Source: Marilutibacter penaei (GTDB lineage Bacteria > Pseudomonadota > Gammaproteobacteria > Xanthomonadales > Xanthomonadaceae). From it: DNA of 64,000 nucleotides. The notes under the pieces were generated by a model. It was given only the letters and a program-made list of their open reading frames with translations, was not told where the DNA came from and ran no database searches. The DNA lies in the NCBI RefSeq assembly GCF_014145395.1, contig NZ_JACHTE010000004.1:1-64000 (forward strand), written 5' to 3'. This document shows positions 21,047 through 29,772 of this stretch, one piece after another. The first letter of the stretch is position 1; each line of letters opens with the position of its first letter. Position numbers and translations under genes: made by a program.

Positions 21047-21598
21047 ATGGAAGGTTCGGTTTTCGTATGCGCTCCACGCTCACGCATTAGGGGCTTCAGC
21101 CTTCTCGACCTCGCCGCTACCCTCGCGGTCCTCGGCGTCGTGCTTGGGATCGGCCTCCCCTCGTTCTCCCGGATCCTGGCAGAGCATCGCATCCATGACA
21201 TCCAACATCGCTTGACGGTTTCCCTCGCGCTTGGACGGATCGCGGCAATCCGCGACGCGGCTCCCGTCACGGTCTGCCCCTCATCCAACGGCCAAACATG
21301 CCGGTCAGACGGGGTATGGGACCACGGCTGGCTGGTCTATCGGGACCGAGGCAGGACTGATCATCCCACCCTCCAGACCGTCGTCCACTACGATTCAACG
21401 CCAAACAATGGATTCAGGGTACGTAGTTCGCGCTACCGGTCACGGGTGCGTTTCGGCGCCCTCGGGTGGTCGGGAGGACATAATCTGACGCTGGCCGTGT
21501 GCGGGCCTGATGGCCACCTTCGTGGCCAGGTGATCGTCAACAACGCCGGACGCCCCCGGAGTGAGCGGGCTCCGCCAGGCACCCCCTGTCCAGATTGA
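21047..21598 (+). CDS. Lone GspH/FimT-type pseudopilin
   Basis: A 183-residue type IV pilin-like protein. The prepilin cleavage site is G16/F17 (RIRG-FSLLDLAATLAVLGVVLG), giving a hydrophobic N-terminal helix. Position +5 is Asp instead of the near-universal Glu. The C-terminal part has the GspH/FimT pattern with paired cysteines (VTVCPSSNGQTC, AVCGPDGHLRGQVIVNNAGR). I chose the ATG at 21047, with AGGA about 7 bases upstream. It is transcribed toward tRNA-Asn and separated from the minus-strand minor pilin operon, which already has its own FimT. Its role is probably a minor pilin or competence pseudopilin. Confidence 0.83.
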   Translation: MEGSVFVCAPRSRIRGFSLLDLAATLAVLGVVLGIGLPSFSRILAEHRIHDIQHRLTVSLALGRIAAIRDAAPVTVCPSSNGQTCRSDGVWDHGWLVYRDRGRTDHPTLQTVVHYDSTPNNGFRVRSSRYRSRVRFGALGWSGGHNLTLAVCGPDGHLRGQVIVNNAGRPRSERAPPGTPCPD

Positions 21599-21616
21599 GA
21601 ACCTGGAGGCTGGGGC

Positions 21617-21644
21617 TTGACCCGGGCACGGGAGGGCTTACAAT
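21617..21644 (+). promoter_or_regulatory. Promoter of tRNA-Asn
   Basis: TTGACC (21617-21622) and TACAAT (21639-21644), 16-bp spacer, a few bases ahead of the mature tRNA 5' end with a CG-rich discriminator typical of stringently controlled genes. Confidence 0.65.
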
Positions 21645-21654
21645 TCACGTCCCC

Positions 21655-21731
21655 GCCCGAATAGCTCAGCTGGTTAGAGCACTTGACTGTTAATCAGGGG
21701 GTCGTTGGTTCGAGTCCAACTTCGGGCGCCA
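21655..21731 (+). tRNA. tRNA-Asn(GTT)
   Basis: A 77-nt cloverleaf: acceptor GCCCGAA/TTCGGGC, D-arm GCTC...GAGC, anticodon loop CTGTTAA (anticodon GTT), T-loop TTCGAGT, discriminator G and encoded CCA. It marks the edge of the type IV pilin gene block. Confidence 0.97.
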
Positions 21732-21745
21732 GAATGCAGTTAAAG

Positions 21746-21775
21746 AAAAAGGGTCCGCGCATGCGGACCCTTTTT
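21746..21775 (+). terminator. Terminator of tRNA-Asn
   Basis: AAAAAGGGTCCGC-GCAT-GCGGACCCTTTTT, an 8-bp GC stem extended by A/T pairs and ending in a T-run. It can work on both strands, so it may also end the pilE-side transcript arriving on the minus strand. Confidence 0.92.
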
Positions 21776-21807
21776 CGTTGGTATCAGGTGATCCTAAGCT
21801 ATCGGTG

Positions 21808-22284
21808 TTACCAGCACTCGGCGACCGAAGTCCCGCTTACGCTCACGGACTTGGCGCCTGCCTGGTTCAATCCCAGCGTCCCACACTTGGTATCCAGACT
21901 CGCTTGCCTGCCTTGGGGTACCGCACTGACGCTGTAGGTCGTGGCCGTGGTGGCCGCGAGCTGGACCGCATAGTGACCGGCAAGATCCGTCATGCACTGT
22001 GTCTGGGGCAGCGCTACCGCGACCCCTGCCTGGTTCTGGTCATAACGGAGATTGGTGGTGTAGAAGCGCTCCATGAACTGGGACGCCTCCAGCACGCAGG
22101 CGGCGGCGGTTGCCCTCCGGGTCTTGATCGTGTGGTTCTGGTAGCTGGGGTACGCGATCCCCATGAGTACCGCAATAACCAGCACCACGATCATCAGCTC
22201 TACCAGAGTGAAGCCCGATACCCGCGCTGGCCGCCCTCCACGGGCGGTGCCTGTAACAACTCGCGAAACGGTTGAACTCATCAT
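21808..22284 (-). CDS. pilE: Type IV minor pilin PilE
   Basis: A 158-residue prepilin with cleavage at G24/F25 (VSG-FTLVELMIVVLVIAVLMG), Glu at +5 and the PilE-type region NHTIKTRRATAAACVLEASQFMERFYTTN. Two C-terminal cysteines (DTKCGTL and AECW) bound the D-region. It is the last gene of the fimT-pilVWXY1E operon, 3 bp after pilY1. The product is expected in the minor pilin priming complex of the type IV pilus. Confidence 0.93.
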   Translation of the reverse strand: MMSSTVSRVVTGTARGGRPARVSGFTLVELMIVVLVIAVLMGIAYPSYQNHTIKTRRATAAACVLEASQFMERFYTTNLRYDQNQAGVAVALPQTQCMTDLAGHYAVQLAATTATTYSVSAVPQGRQASLDTKCGTLGLNQAGAKSVSVSGTSVAECW

Positions 22285-22287
22285 TGG

Positions 22288-25200
22288 TCAGTCCCTAAGA
22301 AGCTCACGCCAGGAGATACGGCCAAAGCCCGGCCCCCATTCAAATGGTACGCAACCCGGCGCACCCGTCGAGCCGTTCGCGCAGAACACGGCCTCACCAC
22401 CTGAGCCAATCAACGCACCCGGATCGGTCGGCATGCCGATGCCCAGGTCGATCGAGCCAACCGGCACATCGGTACCTCCACCGCCCGTGCCGGAAGGCAG
22501 CGTGTCGTTGTGGTCGATCACCCCGTCCCCATTGGCATCAATGAACGGGGCACTGAGCGCGCCACCGGTAAACGCATCGATGAAGTTCAGATAGCCGCGC
22601 CCCGTCGTGTCGCAACCATCGCTCCGGGGAATGACACTGGAGGCGACCAGGACGTTGCCGGAAACCACGAACTGGTCACCAATCATGCGCTCGCCTTCTG
22701 CGGTGTAGTCGGGCGGCGTCAGCAGTTCCACGTACCACCCCTTTGTTCCGTTCATGTCCCCCGAAGTGGTCTCCTCGAAGGCCCGGACCGGATTGCCGCC
22801 GAGGACACCTGCCAGGACGATCTCACGTTCCTTCAACTGGGCACGACCGGTGATGGCGGTTCCATTGTCCTCCATGCCGTACCAGGTCTGCGTGCTGGTG
22901 TCGCCGGGATCGGTTTCCAGGATGTAGCGCCCGGTACCGAAGAACACCCACGGGTTGTAGGTCGCCGGGTTGTACGCGACGGTGATGCCGCCCGTAATCG
23001 GCTGGCGGCGTGTCGGGTCATCCTTGTAGGTGGCGGTGAACAGCTTCGCAGAGGACCAGGAGGTGCTGGTGCTGGCGGAGAGGTCGAAGCGCCAGACGTT
23101 GCCCTGGAGGTCGCCGGCGTAGACCGTGTCCACCTTGCCATCGCCATTGGCATCCACGCCCGTCGGCACGGAGAGGCCGTTCGCGGTTTCTGCGTTGGTG
23201 GTGATCTTCTGGATCAATGCACCCGTTGCAAGGTTGATGACGAACAGGGCGGCGCGGTCGTTCGGACTGTTGATTCCGTTCGCAACGATCGCCGCCATCG
23301 TCCCATTGGTACCAATATTCACCTTCGCGATCAGGGGCTTGCCCAACACCATGCCCATGTCGTTGTCGCCCGCGAACTCCCAGGACTGACCGCTCGTCGC
23401 GAATGTCGTCGGGTCCGTCACGTCGAGTCCATACACGCCACGCCCACCGCGACCGAGCGTGCCTACCAGGTAGTTCTTGTTGGGTGTCTGCACACGCGTG
23501 GACACACTGATCGGACCATCCACGAAGTACTGGTGCACGAAGTCAACGCGCCGGCTCAGGTCCTTCAGTCGGGCCATGTCCAGCAGCTTCGGAACGTAAG
23601 CAAAGCGCTCGGCGCCGTTCTCCGCATTGATCGCATGCAGCATGCCGTCGTTCGCACCCACGTAGATCGTCTTGTCGCTACCCGTCTCCACGTATACGGG
23701 CGAGGAGTTGACGATGTCGCCGAACAGCGTGGCGCGCGCGCGGTACGTCGATCCTTCTCCGGTGCGGTCGCCCTTGATGTAGTTCGCAACGGCCGTTGTG
23801 AGTACGGTCTCCTGGGCAGCCGTCGGGAAGGCGGTCGCCGCGGTACGCGTGCCCGTTGCCCCGCCATAGGTGCGTATCCTGCGGCTGGACGGCGTCGTGG
23901 GAATGCCATTCGACGCACGCCAGAGCGGCGGATTCACGGCACCTGCGGAGGTCGTGGAATAGGCCGTGACGTCGCCGATCCATTGTCCGGCCACGAAGTT
24001 CGCCGAATAGGACACCGTGTCGTTGTTGAGGACCGAGCTGTTGAAAGACAGGTTGGATGCGGAGCTGGTCCGCTCGTCGATGGAGGCAAGCGCCGAACGC
24101 AGCGCCATCGCAAACTCGGTCGGGTTGCTTGCTGCCGCGAATGCACCATGGCCGTTCACCGCGGCGTGCAGCAGATCATCGATACGATGGTCATCCTCGT
24201 TGTCGGTCGGGTTCGGCCACCCCGGGAACGTACCCGCCTGCTGGGCCTGCAGCACATCCGCTACGGACGTCTGGGGCAGCGTACCCTTGAGGCCGAGCGA
24301 GATGCCAAACGTCACCATGTGTTGCCAGAACGCGGGATTGACCGTCGTGGTGGGGACGATATTGTCCATACCCGGCATCAGGTCGGTCTTCCAGTACTTC
24401 ATGGCGACGTCGGCCAGGGTTTTCGAGAAGTTGTCCCTATAGGGCGCAGCCGCTACATAGGACTGCTCGCTGGTGCCATCAGGACGGGAATACGTCGCGC
24501 CGTCGTTTCCGTCATCGTTCCCCGAATAGACGATACTGTCCTCCTGGTTCCAGTAACCGTCCGTCGTGAGAATCGAAAAATTCTGGCGACACGCCAACGG
24601 AGAAGCCTCAGGGCCATAAGGACCCGAAGTACCGCCGTACCCCGCCAAGTCGTCACTGTAATAGAGCCCCATCCGACGAAGCGCATTGTGTAGCGGCGTG
24701 CCATTGTTCGCGGTGGCATCATAGAGCCGGTTGAACCAGGTGGTCCGATTGGTCGAGCCGTTGCGATTCTCGAAGAGCCCGTTGTTCGAGCCAACGTTGA
24801 TCAGGAATTCCGCGTTGCGATCGGACTGACTGGGGCCCCAGATGGTAGTGAAGCCGACGCGGTAGTTGCCGCCATTCAGATCAGCGAACGCAGAGCCCGC
24901 TCCCGCTTTCGCGGCTTTCATGCGGGTGCGGTGATATGAGTACCACGTCGCGAAGTTGTTCGCTTCCGCTTGCTCGCTGCGCCCGTTGGGCGTTACGCGC
25001 GTGCAATTGTTCCAGCCATCGTCCGCCCCGCAATACCTGGACGCGACGTAGCTCACATTAAGGTTTACGTTGTTGAACGTCGAGTCCGCGAACAAGCCGA
25101 TGTAATAACGGCCCGCTTGCGGTGGATCGAACTCGCAGGTGTGATTGTTTCCGTTGCTGCGCTCGCGGCAATCGTAGTTCGATGTGGTGGGCTGGGCGCC

Positions 25201-25899
25201 GCGTCTGACGTAGAGATCTGCATCCCCGCCACCACCACTGGTGGTGATTTCGAGATCGTATACACCGCTCGGCACGTCGACCTGGTACTGGCGCCAATTG
25301 TTGTTGCTCTGCCATATGCCACCCTGATTGAGGAGCGTAATCCGGGAAGAGGCCCCGGTGTACTCGCTCCTCCACACTGATCCATCCGCATGGATCTGGT
25401 ACCGATAGAACCCGTTTGTTCGATCAAGGTTCGTGCCGGGCGTCTTCGGCACGTAGTAGGTATGTACCCGATTGGCAATCGAGGCGTTACTGCTTGCCAG
25501 CGCCGCGTCCGTCCAGACAGAATTCAGGGTAGTGCCCCCGGAGTGATAGCTGCCGTCTGCGAGAATCCAGGGCGTGTAATCAATGGACGGATCGTAGTAG
25601 AGCGTGTTGTGCGCGTAGGTTTCCAGTCCGATCGATACAGGGCTTGTCTGGTTGTTCAACGGCGCGGCCGAGGCGGCAAACGGCCCAGGCATGAAGGTCC
25701 AGTCCATCGACCCCGAATCATCCAGGATGAGCATGATATTGGGCGGAAGGGGCGTGCCCACCTGAAGTGGAACCGCCGGCACATTCAAGGCCGCCGCACT
25801 AGGGAAGCTCATCATGGTCGCCGCAAAGGCGCACAGCATTGCCGAGAGCCGGCTTTTCACTCCGGTCGCGCGACCGTTCTGGCTGGACTTCGTGTTCAT
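22288..25899 (-). CDS. pilY1: PilY1-type pilus tip/adhesin with inserted PPC domain
   Basis: A 1203-residue secreted tip protein of type IV pili. A signal sequence covers about 1-37. A VWA-like region begins with MIDAS DxSxS (D60, S62, S64 in LDDSGSMDW). Residues ~185-287 look like a bacterial pre-peptidase C-terminal (PPC) beta-sandwich (YQVDVPSGVYDLEITTSGG, GDADLYVRRG, RYYIGLFADS), inserted inside the VWA part, which is unusual. The C-terminal half is the PilY1 beta-propeller, with calcium loops DANGDGKVD before TVYAGDLQGNVWRFDLS and a second DANGDGVIDHNDT. PilY1 promotes pilus assembly, adhesion and surface sensing. It sits between pilX and pilE. Confidence 0.93.
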   Translation of the reverse strand: MNTKSSQNGRATGVKSRLSAMLCAFAATMMSFPSAAALNVPAVPLQVGTPLPPNIMLILDDSGSMDWTFMPGPFAASAAPLNNQTSPVSIGLETYAHNTLYYDPSIDYTPWILADGSYHSGGTTLNSVWTDAALASSNASIANRVHTYYVPKTPGTNLDRTNGFYRYQIHADGSVWRSEYTGASSRITLLNQGGIWQSNNNWRQYQVDVPSGVYDLEITTSGGGGDADLYVRRGAQPTTSNYDCRERSNGNNHTCEFDPPQAGRYYIGLFADSTFNNVNLNVSYVASRYCGADDGWNNCTRVTPNGRSEQAEANNFATWYSYHRTRMKAAKAGAGSAFADLNGGNYRVGFTTIWGPSQSDRNAEFLINVGSNNGLFENRNGSTNRTTWFNRLYDATANNGTPLHNALRRMGLYYSDDLAGYGGTSGPYGPEASPLACRQNFSILTTDGYWNQEDSIVYSGNDDGNDGATYSRPDGTSEQSYVAAAPYRDNFSKTLADVAMKYWKTDLMPGMDNIVPTTTVNPAFWQHMVTFGISLGLKGTLPQTSVADVLQAQQAGTFPGWPNPTDNEDDHRIDDLLHAAVNGHGAFAAASNPTEFAMALRSALASIDERTSSASNLSFNSSVLNNDTVSYSANFVAGQWIGDVTAYSTTSAGAVNPPLWRASNGIPTTPSSRRIRTYGGATGTRTAATAFPTAAQETVLTTAVANYIKGDRTGEGSTYRARATLFGDIVNSSPVYVETGSDKTIYVGANDGMLHAINAENGAERFAYVPKLLDMARLKDLSRRVDFVHQYFVDGPISVSTRVQTPNKNYLVGTLGRGGRGVYGLDVTDPTTFATSGQSWEFAGDNDMGMVLGKPLIAKVNIGTNGTMAAIVANGINSPNDRAALFVINLATGALIQKITTNAETANGLSVPTGVDANGDGKVDTVYAGDLQGNVWRFDLSASTSTSWSSAKLFTATYKDDPTRRQPITGGITVAYNPATYNPWVFFGTGRYILETDPGDTSTQTWYGMEDNGTAITGRAQLKEREIVLAGVLGGNPVRAFEETTSGDMNGTKGWYVELLTPPDYTAEGERMIGDQFVVSGNVLVASSVIPRSDGCDTTGRGYLNFIDAFTGGALSAPFIDANGDGVIDHNDTLPSGTGGGGTDVPVGSIDLGIGMPTDPGALIGSGGEAVFCANGSTGAPGCVPFEWGPGFGRISWRELLRD

Positions 25900-25913
25900 G
25901 ATCTCGTCCCGTA

Positions 25914-26480
25914 TCAGGGTGCCGGCTTGCGCACGACGGACTGAAGAATGACGCTGGAGCGCCCTGCCGCCACATAGCGGGCGCTTACTCGATACATGTA
26001 GGCCTTGCAGAGCGGGTCCTTGGGCCTACCGTTCGGCCCCGTGATCAGGTCGCACTTCGGCGTGGTGTTGTACTCACCCATGTATTCGATGAGGTACTGG
26101 AGGTCACTGGCATTCGGTACGGCGAGTGTATTGTTCGCCAGAGCGGCGGCATTCACCCAGTCGGAATTGCCCAGGGCGCGGTTCAAACCGTTCAACGGCG
26201 GTCCACAGACACCGGCCGCGCACGCATTGCCCACGGGCGGTGACGCGAGCCCCATGGCCACCACCTCCCCTTGGCGAAGCGCGGCTTCTGCCGCCTGGAA
26301 GCCAAGGCTGCGATCGAACAGGTTGGCAGCCATGCGCTCTTCCAGCAGCGTGCCACGCAGGCTCGCCAGACCCAGGAGGGTCATCACGAGCAGCAGGATC
26401 AGGACAACCACCAGAGCCACGCCTCGCTGTGCGCGTGGCGCAGCAAGGGACACCGATCGGCGACGGGAGAACATTTTCAT
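25914..26480 (-). CDS. pilX: Minor pilin PilX
   Basis: A 188-residue PilX-family protein. The prepilin-like site is G20/V21 (QRG-VALVVVLILLLVMTLLG), without Glu at +5, as is common in PilX. The motif RMAANLFDRSLGFQAAEAALRQGE (about residues 49-72) is characteristic. The ATG overlaps the pilW stop by 4 bp. Confidence 0.9.
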   Translation of the reverse strand: MKMFSRRRSVSLAAPRAQRGVALVVVLILLLVMTLLGLASLRGTLLEERMAANLFDRSLGFQAAEAALRQGEVVAMGLASPPVGNACAAGVCGPPLNGLNRALGNSDWVNAAALANNTLAVPNASDLQYLIEYMGEYNTTPKCDLITGPNGRPKDPLCKAYMYRVSARYVAAGRSSVILQSVVRKPAP

Positions 26481-27469
26481 ATGCTGCGATTCCGCAAGGT
26501 GACGACGTGGGTGATCTGCCGACGGATGCCCTGGCCGTCCGTGCCCACTTTGATGGCGTCTTCGTGGATGCCCTGCTGGCCCTCGAGCTCAAGCTCGATC
26601 CGGACAGCTGTCACCTCCTTCCAGTTGGCGCCCACGGCATTGGCGGCAACATAGTCCGCGGCCCCGGGGAGCAGGTAGGTAAGCTCCAGATCCCGCACGC
26701 CATCAATGACTTCGGTCGGGGGGTTGCCCATGTCGCGCTGCCAAAGCGAGTTTCCCCCATGCCCATTCGCTGCGACATACCACTGAACGGCATGAACGCG
26801 GGCAATGCTTGCCTGCCCGTTCTCGACGGTGGCGTAGGTGTAAGGCACGGCACCGCAGACGCCACCCAGGCCCAGGTTGCTCCCGCAGTTTCCAGCCGCC
26901 CCGACGGGCACCGCACTCCCGGCGACATTGCCCGCCTGGAAAATGGAACCCTGGTTACCGTCGCAGGCCAGGACGACATCATTGCTTCGAATGTCATGCG
27001 CAGCGGTGCTCAGCGTGAAGCTGCCGGCGGAGTACGCCTGCACGGTGGTAGCACTGGTATTGGCGGAATGCAGTTCAATCGCATCGGTGCCAGCGAGGCT
27101 GCCCGCCAGGGCGCCATTTTCGAACCCCTGGATGCCGCTTCCCCAGTTCGCCCACCACGCGCCCGAGGTCAGCAGGTTCGCTATTGGCAACATCTTGCCG
27201 TACTGCGGAAGAGCGGGCTGCGTCTGCGGTTGGCGGCACGGGGTGCCGTCCGCCTCGCGGATGTCACGGGCCATGAGCTCGAAACCGATGCGGCCGTTCT
27301 CCTGGATCCGCCCCAGGCTCTCCGTTGCCTTGTAGACCCGGCTGTTCGCCATGAACATGCCGATGGCGCTGCCCACCACGAGCAGGCCGAGCAGCATCGC
27401 GATCATCATTTCGACCAGGGTGACGCCCGACTGGTCACGCCCGGTGCGGGGGACGGAACGGACGTTCAT
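26477..27469 (-). CDS. pilW: Minor pilin PilW
   Basis: A 330-residue large minor pilin with cleavage at G15/V16 (QSG-VTLVEMMIAMLLGLLVVG) and Glu at +5. The PilW segment SRVYKATESLGRIQENGRIGFELMARDIREAD follows directly. Start and stop overlap pilV and pilX by 4 bp each (ATGA), so the operon is translationally coupled. A much longer upstream frame runs through pilV and is not used. Confidence 0.92.
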   Translation of the reverse strand: MNVRSVPRTGRDQSGVTLVEMMIAMLLGLLVVGSAIGMFMANSRVYKATESLGRIQENGRIGFELMARDIREADGTPCRQPQTQPALPQYGKMLPIANLLTSGAWWANWGSGIQGFENGALAGSLAGTDAIELHSANTSATTVQAYSAGSFTLSTAAHDIRSNDVVLACDGNQGSIFQAGNVAGSAVPVGAAGNCGSNLGLGGVCGAVPYTYATVENGQASIARVHAVQWYVAANGHGGNSLWQRDMGNPPTEVIDGVRDLELTYLLPGAADYVAANAVGANWKEVTAVRIELELEGQQGIHEDAIKVGTDGQGIRRQITHVVTLRNRSI

Positions 27470-27966
27470 AGCTGGCTCACCGTGCTGATCGAGAAGTTCT
27501 GGACACCACCGGTCGCCCGGGACTCGTCCCACTCGACCGTCACCGTGCACACGGTCCCGTTGCATGCAATCGTGCCGCATGAGGTGGCCCCGAGGGTTCG
27601 CTGCATCGTCTGGATCCATCGGCGCTGGTCGTTCACAGGCAAGGTCGCACCTGCTGCCGGCGGTGCGCAGGTGCGCGCCATCTGATACAGGGCGATGGCT
27701 GCAGCTTTCGCCGTGGGATCGTTGATGGCCGCCACCGGGATGGACGCACGGATCGAATCGAGGATCGCGTAGCTCTCCATGATGGCCTGGCTCCGCGCCA
27801 GCGAACCCTGACTGTTCTTCAGTGCCGTCGCTTGCAGCGCTGCCACGCCAAGCAGGCCAATGGCCAGGATCAGCACTGCGATCATCACCTCCAACAGGCT
27901 CATGCCAGCCTGGCAACGGCGCTGTCGCGGGAGTGGGATGGGAGTTTCCATGGGTTTCACTGCCAT
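27466..27966 (-). CDS. pilV: Minor pilin PilV
   Basis: A 166-residue prepilin with cleavage at G21/M22 (QAG-MSLLEVMIAVLILAIGLLG), typical of PilV, then LQATALKNSQGSLARSQA. The first ATG after the fimT stop (27966) was taken; a second ATG lies at 27951. Neither has a strong Shine-Dalgarno, and coupling to fimT (7 bp gap) is likely. Confidence 0.9.
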   Translation of the reverse strand: MAVKPMETPIPLPRQRRCQAGMSLLEVMIAVLILAIGLLGVAALQATALKNSQGSLARSQAIMESYAILDSIRASIPVAAINDPTAKAAAIALYQMARTCAPPAAGATLPVNDQRRWIQTMQRTLGATSCGTIACNGTVCTVTVEWDESRATGGVQNFSISTVSQL

Positions 27967-27973
27967 GTTGATG

Positions 27974-28570
27974 TCAGGGGTTCGCGGGCGCATTGCAGGC
28001 GCCGTTCGCGTCGACGCGTTCGATGAAGGGGCGGCTCCCCGCGCCGAGGGTGACGTTTCGCACATTGTCTGCGGGGAAGGTGGTCGCCATGCACACGCCA
28101 ATGCGTGCGGTCAGCAGGTTCCCGGCGGTATCGCGGGCGAACCCGTCAGAGCGGAATGTAAGCACTCCGTTGTTGAGCGCCGGGCTCGCCGTCACATTGA
28201 TCGATGCTGGCGTGGTGAACTGCTTGAGCACCTCCTCGCCCGCGGTCACCGCCCCGTTGCGGTCGGCATCGACAAAAACAATCCAACCCTGCCAGGCGCC
28301 CGCCCCCGCACACGCCGCCCCGTCGGATGAGCTGCACAGCGCCGTCCGTGCGTTGCGGCGGATGGCTTCGGCTCGCGCCAGTTGCAGGCTCGCCACCAGC
28401 TCATTCGCGGGCGTGGAGAGTCGTGCCGAATTACTCACGTATCTGAAGCTCGGAATCCCGAGCGCCAACAGGACTCCCAGAACCACCACCGTGATCATCA
28501 GCTCAACGAGGGTGAAGCCTGCCACTTGCGCCCGGCGCAGCTCGCAAGCCCCCTTGGATGGACTCGACAT
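27974..28570 (-). CDS. fimT: Minor pilin FimT/FimU (GspH family)
   Basis: A 198-residue first gene of the minor pilin operon. Cleavage is at G18/F19 (VAG-FTLVELMITVVVLGVLLA), Glu +5 present. The GspH signature follows: LARAEAIRRNARTALCSS, WQGWIVFVDADRNG, LTFRSDGFARD. The ATG at 28570 is preceded by GGGAG at 5-base spacing and is preferred to the GTG two codons earlier. It is divergent from the histidine kinase gene, with a 158-bp shared upstream region in which I found no convincing AlgR-type box. Confidence 0.92.
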   Translation of the reverse strand: MSSPSKGACELRRAQVAGFTLVELMITVVVLGVLLALGIPSFRYVSNSARLSTPANELVASLQLARAEAIRRNARTALCSSSDGAACAGAGAWQGWIVFVDADRNGAVTAGEEVLKQFTTPASINVTASPALNNGVLTFRSDGFARDTAGNLLTARIGVCMATTFPADNVRNVTLGAGSRPFIERVDANGACNAPANP

Positions 28571-28728
28571 CCCCACTCCCGATAAAGATTCTCATCGCAA
28601 ACAGTACCCGCCGCCCCAGCCCCCCTCCAGCGTCGGCCGACCAGCGGCCCCCCGGACAGCGCAGGCGGCAACGACCACGGCCCCACCGGTGCTGTCATGA
28701 TGGGCAACGTTCCGCCCTGCCCCGATCG

Positions 28729-29769
28729 ATGACATCAACGCCACCGGACAGCCCGCTTGACACGCTCTGGCACCCCAGGACCCTGGCATGGGTGGTGATC
28801 GCCGGCGAAGGTCTCGCCATCGTGCTGGCGTTGGCCCCAGGCGCCGAGGGGAACCGATGGGTGCATTTCGGGCTTACGTCGATCCTCATGCAGTGGATAT
28901 CGCTTCTAGCGATGGCCCTTCTCTACTTTGGACGGCGACCATTGGCTACATCAAGCCACCAGACGCTGGCTTACGCCGCACTGGGCTCGTTGCTCTGCAG
29001 CACTTGGTTCGTGAGCGCAGCCGCATGGCTGGTCCTCCACGATGCCTGGCCGATGGCTGATGGCGGCTGGGCTTCGCTGGCGCTTCGGCTGACGGGAGTG
29101 TCGTTGACGGTCGGCCTGCTCGGCCTTGCCGCCTTCCAGAACCACTGGCGGGCGCGGCAACTGGCGATCCGCGCCAAGCAGGCGGAGCTGGAGGCGCTGC
29201 AGGCCCGGATACGCCCGCACTTCCTGTTCAACACGCTCAATACCGGGGCGGCGCTGGTGCACCAGCGGCCGGAGGCCGTCGAGCAGTTGCTGCTGGACCT
29301 GTCGGACCTGTTCCGCGCGGCGCTGGCGGGACCGCAGCAGATCCCGCTGGAAGACGAGCTGGCGCTTGCGCGGCGTTACCTCGAGATCGAGGGCCTGCGC
29401 TTCCGGGATCGCCTGAGGGTCGAATGGTCGTTGCCCCGCACCATCCCGGACGTGACGGTGCCCGCGCTGACCATCCAGCCGCTGGTCGAGAACGCCATCC
29501 GGCACGGGGTGGAGCGGCTGCCACGGGGCGGCGAAGTGGAAATCACGGTATCGACCGCGCCGGGCAAGGTGATCGTCCGCATCTCCAACCCGGTGCCGGC
29601 CCCCGGTGACGCGGGGCGACAGGGCCACAACGTGGGCCTGCCGGCGGCGCAGGAGCGCGTGGAGGCGCTCACGGCCGGACGCGGGAGTGTCGTGACCCAA
29701 CGCGAAGGAGACCGGTTCGTCGCAACGGTGCGCCTGCCCACGGCCGGAAGTCCGACGCCCCGCGAGTAA
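28729..29769 (+). CDS. LytS/AlgZ (FimS)-type sensor histidine kinase
   Basis: A 346-residue membrane sensor kinase. Four hydrophobic segments (about residues 18-36, 48-66, 78-96 and 110-132) precede a His_kinase domain with the phospho-acceptor in LQARIRPHFLFNTLNT (H164) and a short HATPase with the N-box PLVENAIRHGVERLPRGG. This layout matches AlgZ/FimS. The cognate LytTR response regulator (AlgR type) usually follows, but here the next gene is ppnN on the opposite strand. In Pseudomonas AlgZR controls the fimU-pilVWXY operon, so its place next to this operon is telling. Confidence 0.88.
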   Translation: MTSTPPDSPLDTLWHPRTLAWVVIAGEGLAIVLALAPGAEGNRWVHFGLTSILMQWISLLAMALLYFGRRPLATSSHQTLAYAALGSLLCSTWFVSAAAWLVLHDAWPMADGGWASLALRLTGVSLTVGLLGLAAFQNHWRARQLAIRAKQAELEALQARIRPHFLFNTLNTGAALVHQRPEAVEQLLLDLSDLFRAALAGPQQIPLEDELALARRYLEIEGLRFRDRLRVEWSLPRTIPDVTVPALTIQPLVENAIRHGVERLPRGGEVEITVSTAPGKVIVRISNPVPAPGDAGRQGHNVGLPAAQERVEALTAGRGSVVTQREGDRFVATVRLPTAGSPTPRE

Positions 29770-29772
29770 ACG

